Assembly (NCBI GenBank): GCA_910585075.1
Contig: CAJUED010000008.1
Span: forward strand, 51,658 to 115,657
Source of the DNA: an uncultured Lachnospiraceae bacterium
GTDB lineage: Bacteria > Bacillota > Clostridia > Lachnospirales > Lachnospiraceae
Direction: 5' to 3'
Length of the DNA stretch: 64,000 nucleotides
Shown here: piece after piece, positions 16,223 to 24,063 of the stretch
How positions within the stretch are numbered: position 1 is the stretch's first letter
How the letters are laid out: every line of letters begins with the position of its first letter
Program-made: the position numbers and the translations under genes
Notes under the pieces: generated by a model
What the model saw: only the letters and a program-made list of their open reading frames with translations
What the model was told of the DNA's origin: nothing
Database searches by the model: none

Positions 16223-17332
16223 TTAATTGACCGTCGTAAAATTAACAGGAAGTATCAGGTAAATATAATTTTCATTTACATCCCTTATAAAACATGGAGC
16301 TTTCGGATTCACAAGATAAATATCTATTTCCTCATCATCAATGACCCGAAGGGCGTCTATCATAAATTTCGGATTGAATCCTATCATCAAATCCTTCCCC
16401 TGTTTTGAAATGTCGATTTCCTCATTCATACTTCCTATGGTGGAATTAATCTTAAGTTCTAATACTCCATCCGTAATGTTTATGATAATCGGTTTTTTAT
16501 CCCCTTCTTTTACAAGCAGGGTGGCCCTGTCTATACATTCAAGCAGCTCCCTTTTGTTGATTTTAACTTTCGTCTCATAATCGCTTGAGAGCATCTGGTC
16601 AATTCTGAAATATTCTCCTTCTATCAGTCTCGAAACCACTGTGGTTTTATCAAATTCAAATACAATATGCTTTCCTGTAAAAAAGATGGATACATCTTTG
16701 TCCGCATCACCGGAAAGTATTTTGCTTATTTCGCTTAATGTTTTACCGGGAACAACTACCTTTCTGGAAGGATATGTATTTTTCAGTCCTATCTTTCGGA
16801 TGGATATTCTGTGGCCGTCAAGGGAAACTACTTTCAAATAATCCCCGTTTATATCAAACAGTTCACCTGTCATCAACTTATTATTGTCATTGTCTGAAAT
16901 AGAAAAGATGGTCTGTCTGATGACCTCCTTTAAAGTAAACTGTGAAAGAACAATATGATCTATTTTTTCAATGGAAGGGAGATAAGAGAAATCTTCTCCT
17001 GATTTTCCTATGATTGTAAACTTTGCTTTTTCACATAAAATGTTTGTCTTAAATGATTTATCGGATTCTATGATTACCTGATTATCAGGAAGCTTTCTTA
17101 CAATATCAAGGAATATTTTTGCATCGAGGGCTATCTGTCCCTTTTCCACAATATCACCATCTATAATTGTTTCAATGCCAAGCTCCATATCATTCGCGAT
17201 CAGCTTTATATTTCTTCCTGTGGCATCTATTAAAATACACTCAAGAATGGACATTGTGGTTTTATTTGGAACGGCTTTTGAAACAATTTGTACTCCGCTT
17301 AACAGATTGGCTTTGCTGCATATTAATTTCAT
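16223..17332 (-). CDS. dnaN: DNA polymerase III sliding clamp (beta subunit)
   Basis: This 369-residue protein forms the ring-shaped clamp that tethers the replicative polymerase. The three repeated clamp folds are seen by length and by typical strings such as A-L-D-A-K-I-F-L-D-I-V-R-K-L-P and the C-terminal Y-L-I-L-P-V-N. It follows dnaA by 243 bp, a gap that itself contains DnaA-box-like sites, so dnaN may have an extra promoter. A GGAAGATG site precedes the start. Confidence 0.98.
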   Translation of the reverse strand: MKLICSKANLLSGVQIVSKAVPNKTTMSILECILIDATGRNIKLIANDMELGIETIIDGDIVEKGQIALDAKIFLDIVRKLPDNQVIIESDKSFKTNILCEKAKFTIIGKSGEDFSYLPSIEKIDHIVLSQFTLKEVIRQTIFSISDNDNNKLMTGELFDINGDYLKVVSLDGHRISIRKIGLKNTYPSRKVVVPGKTLSEISKILSGDADKDVSIFFTGKHIVFEFDKTTVVSRLIEGEYFRIDQMLSSDYETKVKINKRELLECIDRATLLVKEGDKKPIIINITDGVLELKINSTIGSMNEEIDISKQGKDLMIGFNPKFMIDALRVIDDEEIDIYLVNPKAPCFIRDVNENYIYLILPVNFTTVN

Positions 17333-17575
17333 TTTATTTCATCTTCCTTTCTTTACAGGATAATCCACAGAGGTTTTCAGGTGTTTGCGGCCTTATTTAT
17401 ATATAATAAATTTAGTAATATAATTAGTAAAGGGTGTTAATTTGTGTATAACTTCTTTATTATACTATTTTTCAATCTAAAAAGAAATGTAAAACGTGTG
17501 GATAAAATAAATTTTAAAGGTTTTATTTGGGTATAACTTTGTATTTATAAGCAATTTAGGCCGAAGGATAAATTG
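17333..17575. other. dnaA-dnaN spacer with DnaA-box-like sites
   Basis: TGTGGATAA (17497-17505) is a perfect DnaA box in reverse orientation. TGTGTATAA (17443-17451) and TAATCCACA (about 17360) each differ by one base. Together with the cluster upstream of dnaA this resembles the bipartite origins of Bacillus and may also regulate the dnaN promoter. Confidence 0.55.
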
Positions 17576-18919
17576 TCAGTCCGAGTTTATTTTTTTGCGA
17601 ATAATTTCTATTCTGTTCTTAAGTTCCGGATTTGTCTTTAAATCGGCGGTTATTTTGTCGATACCGTGGATAACTGTGGTATGGTCCTTTTTTCCAAGGG
17701 TTTTTGCTATATTTTGCAGGGATTCCTCGGTCATGTGACGGCACAGGTACATACATATCTGTCTTGGCTGTACATATTCCGAATTACGTTTTCTTGATAC
17801 AATGTCCTCCGGCAGGATGCCGAAATGTTCAGCCACAATATCTATGATAAGCTGTGGCGTAACCTGCCTTCCAGCGTTGGATATAATATCTTTTAACGCT
17901 TCCTGCACATTTTCAAGGGTGATGTCCACTTTATTAAGCCTTGCGAAAGCAATGACTTTGTTGTAAGCGCCTTCTAATTCTCTGATGTTTGATTTTATGT
18001 TGGTTGCAATGTACTCAAAAACATCTTCTTTTATTTCTTTAGTATAACTTTCAGCGTTCTTTTTGAGGATGGCGTAGCGGGTTTCATAATCGGGAGGCTG
18101 TATATCGGCAATCAGACCCCATTCAAAACGTGAGCGGAATCTTTCCTCTAAGGTTTCCATCTCTTTAGGAGGTTTGTCCGAAGAAAGAATAATCTGCTTG
18201 CCTGCAGAGTGAAGTACGTTGAATGTATGGAAAAATTCTTCCTGGGTACTTTCTTTACCTATTATAAACTGTACGTCATCAATAAGGAGAACATCAACGG
18301 TTCTGTATTTTTCTCTTAATTTGGTCATTTTGGCGGCATTACCGCTTCGGATGGATTCAATTACCTCGTTGGTAAACTGTTCTGAGGTAACATAGAGCAC
18401 TTTCATATCTGAATTTTGCTCCAATATGAAATGTCCTATTGAGTGCATCAGGTGTGTCTTGCCAAGTCCTGCTCCTCCGTATATGTAAAGAGGATTGTAT
18501 GCTTCACCGGGAGATTCCGCCACGGCCAAAGAAGCAGAGTGGGCAAATTTGTTGTTTCCTCCAACTACAAAGGTGTCAAATCTGTATTTGGAATTTAAAT
18601 TTGCGTTAATGTAATTGATATTATAAACCGGTTTAGAGGAAGATGTTTCTTTTTTGGCGTCTTTTTCAAGTATAAAGTCAATATCGTAGGTATGGTCCAT
18701 CATTTCGGAAATGGTTACCTGAAAAAAACTTTTATATTTGGAAGAAATATACTTAAGGGCATGAGCCTGGTCGGAAGGAATCATAATTGTTACAATATCA
18801 TCCTTTTCAGAATAAAAGGTTAAAGGCTCTACCCATGTATTATAGGAAATATCTGATATATCATATTCTGTTCTGACAGTTTCTTTTATTAAGTTCCATT
18901 TTTCTTTTATTAAGTCCAT
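17576..18919 (-). CDS. dnaA: Chromosomal replication initiator DnaA
   Basis: The 447-residue initiator ATPase. Domain I is at the N-terminus; the AAA+ domain shows Walker A G-G-A-G-L-G-K-T-H, Walker B L-L-I-D-D-V-Q-F and the arginine finger region E-R-F-R-S-R-F. Domain IV has the DNA-binding signature with K-K-D-H-T-T-V-I-H-G near the C-terminus. The start follows GGGGGA. It is transcribed away from the AT-rich oriC region, the usual arrangement. Confidence 0.98.
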   Translation of the reverse strand: MDLIKEKWNLIKETVRTEYDISDISYNTWVEPLTFYSEKDDIVTIMIPSDQAHALKYISSKYKSFFQVTISEMMDHTYDIDFILEKDAKKETSSSKPVYNINYINANLNSKYRFDTFVVGGNNKFAHSASLAVAESPGEAYNPLYIYGGAGLGKTHLMHSIGHFILEQNSDMKVLYVTSEQFTNEVIESIRSGNAAKMTKLREKYRTVDVLLIDDVQFIIGKESTQEEFFHTFNVLHSAGKQIILSSDKPPKEMETLEERFRSRFEWGLIADIQPPDYETRYAILKKNAESYTKEIKEDVFEYIATNIKSNIRELEGAYNKVIAFARLNKVDITLENVQEALKDIISNAGRQVTPQLIIDIVAEHFGILPEDIVSRKRNSEYVQPRQICMYLCRHMTEESLQNIAKTLGKKDHTTVIHGIDKITADLKTNPELKNRIEIIRKKINSD

Positions 18920-19135
18920 TAGATGTCCCCCACAGAAGTAAACAAATACTCAATTTAATCTTAATATAAATGGGATGAAATTTCAAATAATTTTTAGTTT
19001 ACATAATTTTCTGCGTATTTTATGGTATTTGTGAATAACTTAAAAAAAGAAATCAACATTTTTCACATCAAAAAAATGAGGAAAAATAGTGTGTTTTTTA
19101 TCTTTTTTAATTTTCTTATGTTTAAAAATAATAGG

Positions 19136-19167
19136 TTATCCACAACTTATCCACATTTTGTGGATAT
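19136..19167. promoter_or_regulatory. DnaA box cluster
   Basis: Two perfect TTATCCACA boxes in the same orientation, 11 bp apart, and one inverted near-perfect box lie within 32 bp. This is the densest DnaA-binding cluster in the window. Confidence 0.85.
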
Positions 19168-19355
19168 AATTATGTAAATATAAAAAATTTATTTTTACTA
19201 TATTTTGTGTTTTTGGTAAAAGAACCATAACAATATATTGTTTTAGTAAATATAACGAATTTTTATATTTTTTTATAATTATTTTTCAGGATATTCAAAG
19301 GGAAAAATCTTCGAGAAATATCTTGATATTTTTCTCGATATTTTCTCGTTTTTAC

Positions 19356-19384
19356 TTGACGGAAATATTTTAATCTTATATAAT
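19356..19384 (+). promoter_or_regulatory. rpmH promoter
   Basis: TTGACG (19356-19361), a 17-bp spacer and TATAAT (19379-19384) form a near-consensus vegetative promoter about 110 bp before rpmH. Three copies of a CGAGAAAATATC-like motif lie directly upstream (19312-19348). Confidence 0.85.
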
Positions 19385-19494
19385 CGTAGTGATATTTTCC
19401 AAAGAAAGACATTGTTTTATGTCTCTTTACAGCTAATCCAAATATTTGTTTACCTTATTATATATTAAGGTTTTAAAAAGGAGGTGTTACAAGT

Positions 19495-19629
19495 ATGAAA
19501 ATGACTTATCAACCTAAGAAAAGACAGAGGTCTAAGGTTCATGGTTTCAGAGCCAGAATGAGCAGTGCAGGCGGAAGAAAAGTTTTAGCAGCCAGACGAG
19601 CAAAAGGAAGAAAAAAATTATCAGCATAG
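19495..19629 (+). CDS. rpmH: Ribosomal protein L34
   Basis: A 44-residue, highly basic large-subunit protein (M-T-Y-Q-P-K-K-R-Q-R, then G-F-R-A-R-M, ending R-K-K-L-S-A). AAAGGAGGTGTTACAAGT provides a strong ribosome site. It opens the rpmH-rnpA-yidD-yidC-jag series conserved beside bacterial origins. A short terminator-like hairpin separates it from rnpA, which would let L34 be made in excess over RNase P protein. Confidence 0.98.
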   Translation: MKMTYQPKKRQRSKVHGFRARMSSAGGRKVLAARRAKGRKKLSA

Positions 19630-19652
19630 GCCGCGTTATGTGGCCTTTTTTT
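19628..19652 (+). terminator. Terminator-like hairpin between rpmH and rnpA
   Basis: AGGCC (19628-19632) pairs with GGCCT and is followed by seven T residues. The short stem suggests partial termination that reduces rnpA expression relative to rpmH. Confidence 0.65.
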
Positions 19653-19718
19653 CTATTCAATAAGCTGGCCTGGAAAACGTGACAGCTTTTGATGGAGAAA
19701 AGCAGATGGAAAGTAAAT

Positions 19719-20108
19719 ATGGGTTATATTTTTTCGGAGTCTTTAAAAAAGAACAGTGATTTCCAGCATGTTTATAAAATGGGCAAATCTTATGCCAACA
19801 AATATTTGGTCATGTATGTTTTGGAAAATAACACAAATAAAAACAGGCTGGGGATAAGTGTAAGTAAGAAGGTAGGAAACAGCGTAGTAAGGCATAAGGT
19901 TACAAGATTGATAAGGGAAAGTTACAGACTACATGAAGGTATATTTAATAGTGGTTTAGATATAGTAGTCATAGCCAGAAACAGTGCATCTTCGGTTTCT
20001 TTTTGGGAGATTGAAAGCGCTTTATTACATCTTGCAAAACTTCATCATATCTTAAAAGTTTATTTTTATAACCTGAATAGTGTAAATGATGAAGAAATCA
20101 GAAAATAA
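19719..20108 (+). CDS. rnpA: Ribonuclease P protein component
   Basis: The basic protein cofactor of RNase P, which matures tRNA 5' ends. F-S-E-S-L-K-K-N-S-D-F at the start and the RNA-binding G-N-S-V-V-R-H-K-V-T-R-L-I-R-E helix are diagnostic; the usual R-N-R/K triplet reads R-H-K here. I prefer ATG 19719 (129 residues) because homologues begin near F-S-E-S-L; an in-frame ATG at 19692 has no good ribosome site. Its 3' end is close to the yidD start, consistent with cotranscription. Confidence 0.93.
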   Translation: MGYIFSESLKKNSDFQHVYKMGKSYANKYLVMYVLENNTNKNRLGISVSKKVGNSVVRHKVTRLIRESYRLHEGIFNSGLDIVVIARNSASSVSFWEIESALLHLAKLHHILKVYFYNLNSVNDEEIRK

Positions 20109-20109
20109 C

Positions 20110-20319
20110 ATGAAAAAATTATTGATTTTATTGATTATATTTTACAGGAAATATATTTCTCCAATGAAACATACAAAATGCCCTTATTTTCCCACCTGTT
20201 CGGAATATGGACTGGAAGCTGTTGAAAAATACGGAGCTTTAAAAGGAGGTATGTTGGCCTTTTGGAGAATTTTAAGATGCAATCCTTTTTCAAAAGGAGG
20301 ATATGATCCTGTACCATAA
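20110..20319 (+). CDS. yidD: Membrane protein insertion efficiency factor YidD
   Basis: A 69-residue protein with Y-R-K-Y-I-S-P, the conserved C-P-Y-F-P-T-C-S-E-Y cysteine motif and R-C-N-P-F-S-K-G-G-Y-D-P-V-P at the C-terminus. YidD helps insertion of inner-membrane proteins by YidC. I chose ATG 20110, one base after the rnpA stop; an in-frame ATG at 20086 would overlap rnpA and would add an uncharacteristic N-terminus. Confidence 0.94.
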   Translation: MKKLLILLIIFYRKYISPMKHTKCPYFPTCSEYGLEAVEKYGALKGGMLAFWRILRCNPFSKGGYDPVP

Positions 20320-20351
20320 GATTAATAGAATTAACAACAGGAGGAAATAAA

Positions 20352-21692
20352 TTGACAGGAATTATTTTGACCCAGTATGATGGTATGATAATAGGTCCTA
20401 TTGCCAAGATTCTTGGTTATCTTATGGAAGGAATTTTTTCCTTATTGGATTTGGTAGGAATTCCAAATGTGGGACTTTCCATTATTTTGTTTACGGTTGT
20501 TATCTATTTATTGATGATGCCTCTTACGATCAAACAGCAGAAGTTTTCAAAGCTTTCTGCGAAAATGAATCCGGAACTTCAGGCAATTCAGGCAAAATAT
20601 AAGAATAAAAAAGATAATGATTCTATGATGGCAATGAATGCGGAGACTCAGGCCGTATATGCAAAATATGGTGTTTCTCCCAGCGGCAGCTGTGTGCAGC
20701 TATTGATTCAAATGCCAATTTTGTTTGCACTATATCGTGTTATTTATTCAATGCCTGCATACGTTACAAAAATAGGTGAGACTTTCAGAGTATTATCTGA
20801 AAAGATTATTGCTTTGGATAAAGGTGAGTTTTTACAGAGTTCCGAATTAACCAGTGTAGTAAGTGCAGTCAGAATGTATGGCAGTAATATCGAAAAAAAT
20901 CTTTCAAATGGTATTATAGATATTCTTAATAAGCTGTCCACTTCCGATATGAATGTTATTTCAGATCATTATAATTTATCACAGCTCACTTATGAAGGGG
21001 ATCTTATTTTAAGTAATGAGGGAACCCGTGGATTAATTGATACTTATAATAATTTTCTTGGCATAAATATAGGAAATTCTCCTTCCTATATGGTAAGTGA
21101 AGCCTGGAATTCTCCTGACGGCATAAAGTGGTTGTTGATTATAGCAGCTCTTATTATACCTGTTTTGTCGGCAGTTACACAGTGGATTAATACAAAACTT
21201 ATGCCCCAGGCCGATACTTCCAATCAGAATGACCAGCAGAATTCCATGGCACAGTCCATGAAAATGATGAATACAATGATGCCGCTCATGTCAGCGTTTT
21301 TCTGCTTTACACTTCCTGCAGGTATGGGACTTTACTGGATTGCAGGTTCGGTGGTAAGAAGTATCCAGCAGGTTGTTATCAATAAGCATATTGATAAAAT
21401 GGACATTGACGAGCTTATCAAGAAAAATGAGGATAAGAGAATTAAGAAGCTTGAAAAAGCGGGAATCGATCCTAAATCATTAAACAAGAATGCTACGATA
21501 AGTACAAAAAATGTGAATCCTTACAGAAATACATCTTCCATGTCGTCTAAAGCAAAGGTTTCCATGACTCAGGAAGAAAAGGATGAAGCAATGAAGAAAT
21601 CCACAGAGTATTACAGCAGAAATGCAAAACCCGGCAGTATTGCGGCAAAGGCAAATATGGTAAAACAGTATAACGAAAAGAATAATAAATAG
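20352..21692 (+). CDS. yidC: Membrane protein insertase YidC/Oxa1
   Basis: A 446-residue insertase with about five membrane segments. M-N-P-E-L-Q-A-I-Q-A-K-Y marks the cytosolic coiled region, and F-A-L-Y-R-V-I-Y and L-P-A-G-M-G-L-Y-W the conserved hydrophilic groove helices. It inserts and folds membrane proteins with or without SecYEG. The start is TTG 20352, 7-8 nt after AGGAGG. A loop of about 100 residues (roughly 150-250) is larger than in short YidC forms, and there is no lipobox. The C-terminus is long, basic and disordered. Confidence 0.96.
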   Translation: MTGIILTQYDGMIIGPIAKILGYLMEGIFSLLDLVGIPNVGLSIILFTVVIYLLMMPLTIKQQKFSKLSAKMNPELQAIQAKYKNKKDNDSMMAMNAETQAVYAKYGVSPSGSCVQLLIQMPILFALYRVIYSMPAYVTKIGETFRVLSEKIIALDKGEFLQSSELTSVVSAVRMYGSNIEKNLSNGIIDILNKLSTSDMNVISDHYNLSQLTYEGDLILSNEGTRGLIDTYNNFLGINIGNSPSYMVSEAWNSPDGIKWLLIIAALIIPVLSAVTQWINTKLMPQADTSNQNDQQNSMAQSMKMMNTMMPLMSAFFCFTLPAGMGLYWIAGSVVRSIQQVVINKHIDKMDIDELIKKNEDKRIKKLEKAGIDPKSLNKNATISTKNVNPYRNTSSMSSKAKVSMTQEEKDEAMKKSTEYYSRNAKPGSIAAKANMVKQYNEKNNK

Positions 21693-21706
21693 GGGGGAAA
21701 ATAATT

Positions 21707-22330
21707 TTGGAATACGTTGAAATTACAGCTAAAACAGTAAATGATGCAATTACGGAGGCTTGCCAGAAATTTGTGGTTACAAGCGATAAATTGGATTATA
21801 TTGTAATTGAGGAGGGTTCTACAGGTTTTCTGGGTATTGGTTCTAAGCCGGCCATCATCAAAGCAAGGGCAAAAGCTACGATTGATGATAAAGCAAGGGA
21901 TTTCTTAAAACAAGTCTTTGACGCCATGAATATGACGGTTGTTGTTGATGTGAAGTATGATGAAGTTAATAATAATATGAACATAGATTTAAGCGGAGAT
22001 GAAATGGGGGTTCTGATTGGTAAGAGAGGACAAACCCTTGATTCACTGCAATATCTTGTGTCTTTGGTTGTAAATAAGGATTCGGACGATTATGTCAGAG
22101 TAAAAGTTGACACTGAGGATTACAGAAGAAGAAGAAAAGAGACGCTTGAAAATCTCGCAAAAAATATTGCTTATAAGGTAAAGAGAACAAAGCGCCCTGT
22201 TTCTTTAGAGCCTATGAATCCTTATGAGAGAAGGATTATTCATTCCGCATTGCAGAATGATAAATATGTGACAACCCACAGCGAAGGGGAAGAACCCTTC
22301 AGGAGAGTGGTTGTAACATTAAAAAGATAG
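21707..22330 (+). CDS. jag: KH/R3H RNA-binding protein Jag (EloR)
   Basis: A 207-residue protein with an N-terminal Jag domain (E-E-G-S-T-G-F-L-G-I-G-S-K-P), a KH domain (G-V-L-I-G-K-R-G-Q-T-L-D) and an R3H domain (E-R-R-I-I-H-S-A-L). In Gram-positives this protein controls cell elongation and is linked to YidC. The start is TTG 21707 after AGGGGGG. It ends the rpmH operon, followed by a strong terminator. Confidence 0.95.
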   Translation: MEYVEITAKTVNDAITEACQKFVVTSDKLDYIVIEEGSTGFLGIGSKPAIIKARAKATIDDKARDFLKQVFDAMNMTVVVDVKYDEVNNNMNIDLSGDEMGVLIGKRGQTLDSLQYLVSLVVNKDSDDYVRVKVDTEDYRRRRKETLENLAKNIAYKVKRTKRPVSLEPMNPYERRIIHSALQNDKYVTTHSEGEEPFRRVVVTLKR

Positions 22331-22341
22331 TTTCTGAAAAA

Positions 22342-22378
22342 AATGCCGGAGAAAATATATCCTCCGGCATTCTTTTTT
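22342..22378 (+). terminator. Terminator of the rpmH-jag operon
   Basis: AATGCCGGAG (22342-22351) and CTCCGGCATT (22362-22371) form a 10-bp stem with a 10-nt loop followed by CTTTTTT. It is a strong intrinsic terminator just after jag. Confidence 0.92.
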
Positions 22379-22379
22379 A

Positions 22380-22600
22380 TGCACAGGGCCGCATATGGAA
22401 ATTTGCTGCGTTGCAGCATGCGGCCCGCGCGGCGAATAGGGGAAGTAACCTTCCCTACTCGATTGCACAGGGCCGCCAACACGCAAAAATGCGTGGGAAG
22501 ATTGTCAGCAGAGCTGACAGGCGGCCCGCGCGGCGAGTAGGGGGAAGAACCTTCCCTACTGGATTGTGCAGGGTCGTGCATACGTAAAATTGTATGGGAA
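22380..22600. repeat. Tandem GC-rich palindromic repeats upstream of mnmE
   Basis: Two imperfect copies (22380-22463 and 22464-22566) plus a decayed third start with TGCACAGGGCCGC, hold a variable middle, then GCGGCCCGCGCGGCGA and a GTAGGGGGAAG/CTTCCCTAC hairpin ending in GATTG. Each copy thus contains two nested palindromes. Composition is far more GC-rich than flanking DNA. Function is unknown; it may be a dispersed intergenic repeat. Confidence 0.8.
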
Positions 22601-22616
22601 ATTATGAGGTATTGAA

Positions 22617-23999
22617 ATGAATACGGATACAATAGCAGCCATTGCAACAGCTATGAGTAATTCAGGTATAGGGATTATAAGAGTAAGTGGAGAAGAAGCC
22701 ATCCATACGGTTGATTTGATTTACAGAAATAAAAAAGGTGAGAGGGTTTTAACAAATTTTAAAAGCCATACAATTCATTATGGTTTTATTTATGATGAAG
22801 ATGAGATAGTGGATGAGGTAATGGTTTCCCTTATGAAAAAGCCAAATAGCTTTACCACAGAGGATGTGGTGGAGATTAATTGTCATGGCGGAATTGTAGT
22901 GATTAATCGTATTTTAGAACTGGTGGTAAAGAATGGGGCAAGGCTGGCTGAGCCGGGGGAATTTACAAAACGGGCATTTTTAAATGGAAGAATAGATTTA
23001 TCAAAAGCGGAAGCTGTTATGGATGTTATTTCTTCAAAAAATGAAGCGGCTCTTAAAAATTCCATCAAACAGCTTCAAGGTTCTGTTTACAAGAAAATAA
23101 AAAAATTGAGAGAAGATATTATTTTTGAGATTGCTTTTATTGAATCTGCTTTAGATGACCCTGAACATATAAGTCTTGAAGGTTATACAGATAAATTATA
23201 TGGTAAAATAAATGATTTGATTGATAATGTAAATAAATTATTGTCGAGCGCAGAAAATGGAAAAATAATAAAAGAAGGTATTAAAACTGTTATTGTAGGA
23301 AAACCAAATGCGGGAAAATCTTCTTTATTGAATATACTGGCAGGAGAAGAAAAGGCGATTGTAACGGATATTGCAGGCACTACCAGAGATGCGCTTGAGG
23401 AAAATATTAATATTGGTGGAATAAGCCTTCGTATGATAGATACGGCAGGTATTCGTTCTACAGAAGATATAATAGAAAAAATAGGAGTGGAGAAGGCAAA
23501 AAAATATGTGGAAGATGCAGATTTGATTGTCTATGTGGTTGATTCTTCCGTTCCTTTGGATGAAAATGATTTTGAGATTATGAAACTGATAGAAAACAAG
23601 AAGTCTGTTATTTTGTTTAATAAATCAGATTTGGATGCAGATATATCACCGGATGAATTAAAGGACAAAATAAAAGATAATGCTGTTGTTATTAAAACTT
23701 CAACCAAAGAAAATACAGGGATAGATAAATTTGAGGAAGCAGTTAAAAAATTATTTTTCAGTGGAAGTATATCCTTTGATGACGAGGTTATGATTACAAA
23801 TTTAAGACATAAGGAAGCTTTGCAGGACACACTTTTCAGTTTGAAGCAGGTGAAAAAAAGTGTGGAGGACGAGATGCCTGAAGATTTCTTTTCCATTGAT
23901 TTGATGAGCGCTTATGCCAGTCTTGGAAAAATTATTGGGGAAGAAGTGGAGGAAGATTTGGTTAATGAAATATTTTCCAAATTTTGTATGGGAAAATAG
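22617..23999 (+). CDS. mnmE: tRNA modification GTPase MnmE
   Basis: A 460-residue GTPase that with MnmG builds the cmnm5 group on wobble uridine of tRNAs. The N-terminal folate-binding domain is followed by a helical domain and an inserted G domain with G-K-P-N-A-G-K-S-S, G-T-T-R-D, D-T-A-G-I-R and N-K-S-D. The C-terminal catalytic Cys is present in the final F-C-M-G-K. It starts the mnmE-mnmG-rsmG series; its ribosome site GAGGT lies at the end of the repeat block. Confidence 0.97.
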   Translation: MNTDTIAAIATAMSNSGIGIIRVSGEEAIHTVDLIYRNKKGERVLTNFKSHTIHYGFIYDEDEIVDEVMVSLMKKPNSFTTEDVVEINCHGGIVVINRILELVVKNGARLAEPGEFTKRAFLNGRIDLSKAEAVMDVISSKNEAALKNSIKQLQGSVYKKIKKLREDIIFEIAFIESALDDPEHISLEGYTDKLYGKINDLIDNVNKLLSSAENGKIIKEGIKTVIVGKPNAGKSSLLNILAGEEKAIVTDIAGTTRDALEENINIGGISLRMIDTAGIRSTEDIIEKIGVEKAKKYVEDADLIVYVVDSSVPLDENDFEIMKLIENKKSVILFNKSDLDADISPDELKDKIKDNAVVIKTSTKENTGIDKFEEAVKKLFFSGSISFDDEVMITNLRHKEALQDTLFSLKQVKKSVEDEMPEDFFSIDLMSAYASLGKIIGEEVEEDLVNEIFSKFCMGK

Positions 24000-24063
24000 A
24001 TTTGACTATGGAAAGTGATGAATTGATTGTTTAGATGACAGATTTAGTATGGAGGAAATATAG

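Larger units (their letters stand above)
18920..19494. other. oriC: Replication origin oriC (dnaA-rpmH spacer)
   Basis: A 575-bp, very AT-rich gap. It holds TTATCCACA at 19136-19144 and 19147-19155, TGTGGATAT at 19159-19167 (one mismatch) and the weaker TGTGAATAA at 19030-19038. The cluster is followed by a long A/T-only stretch (about 19168-19290) suited to unwinding. Genes switch from minus to plus strand exactly here, which agrees with divergent replication forks. The unwinding site is inferred from composition. Confidence 0.9.
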
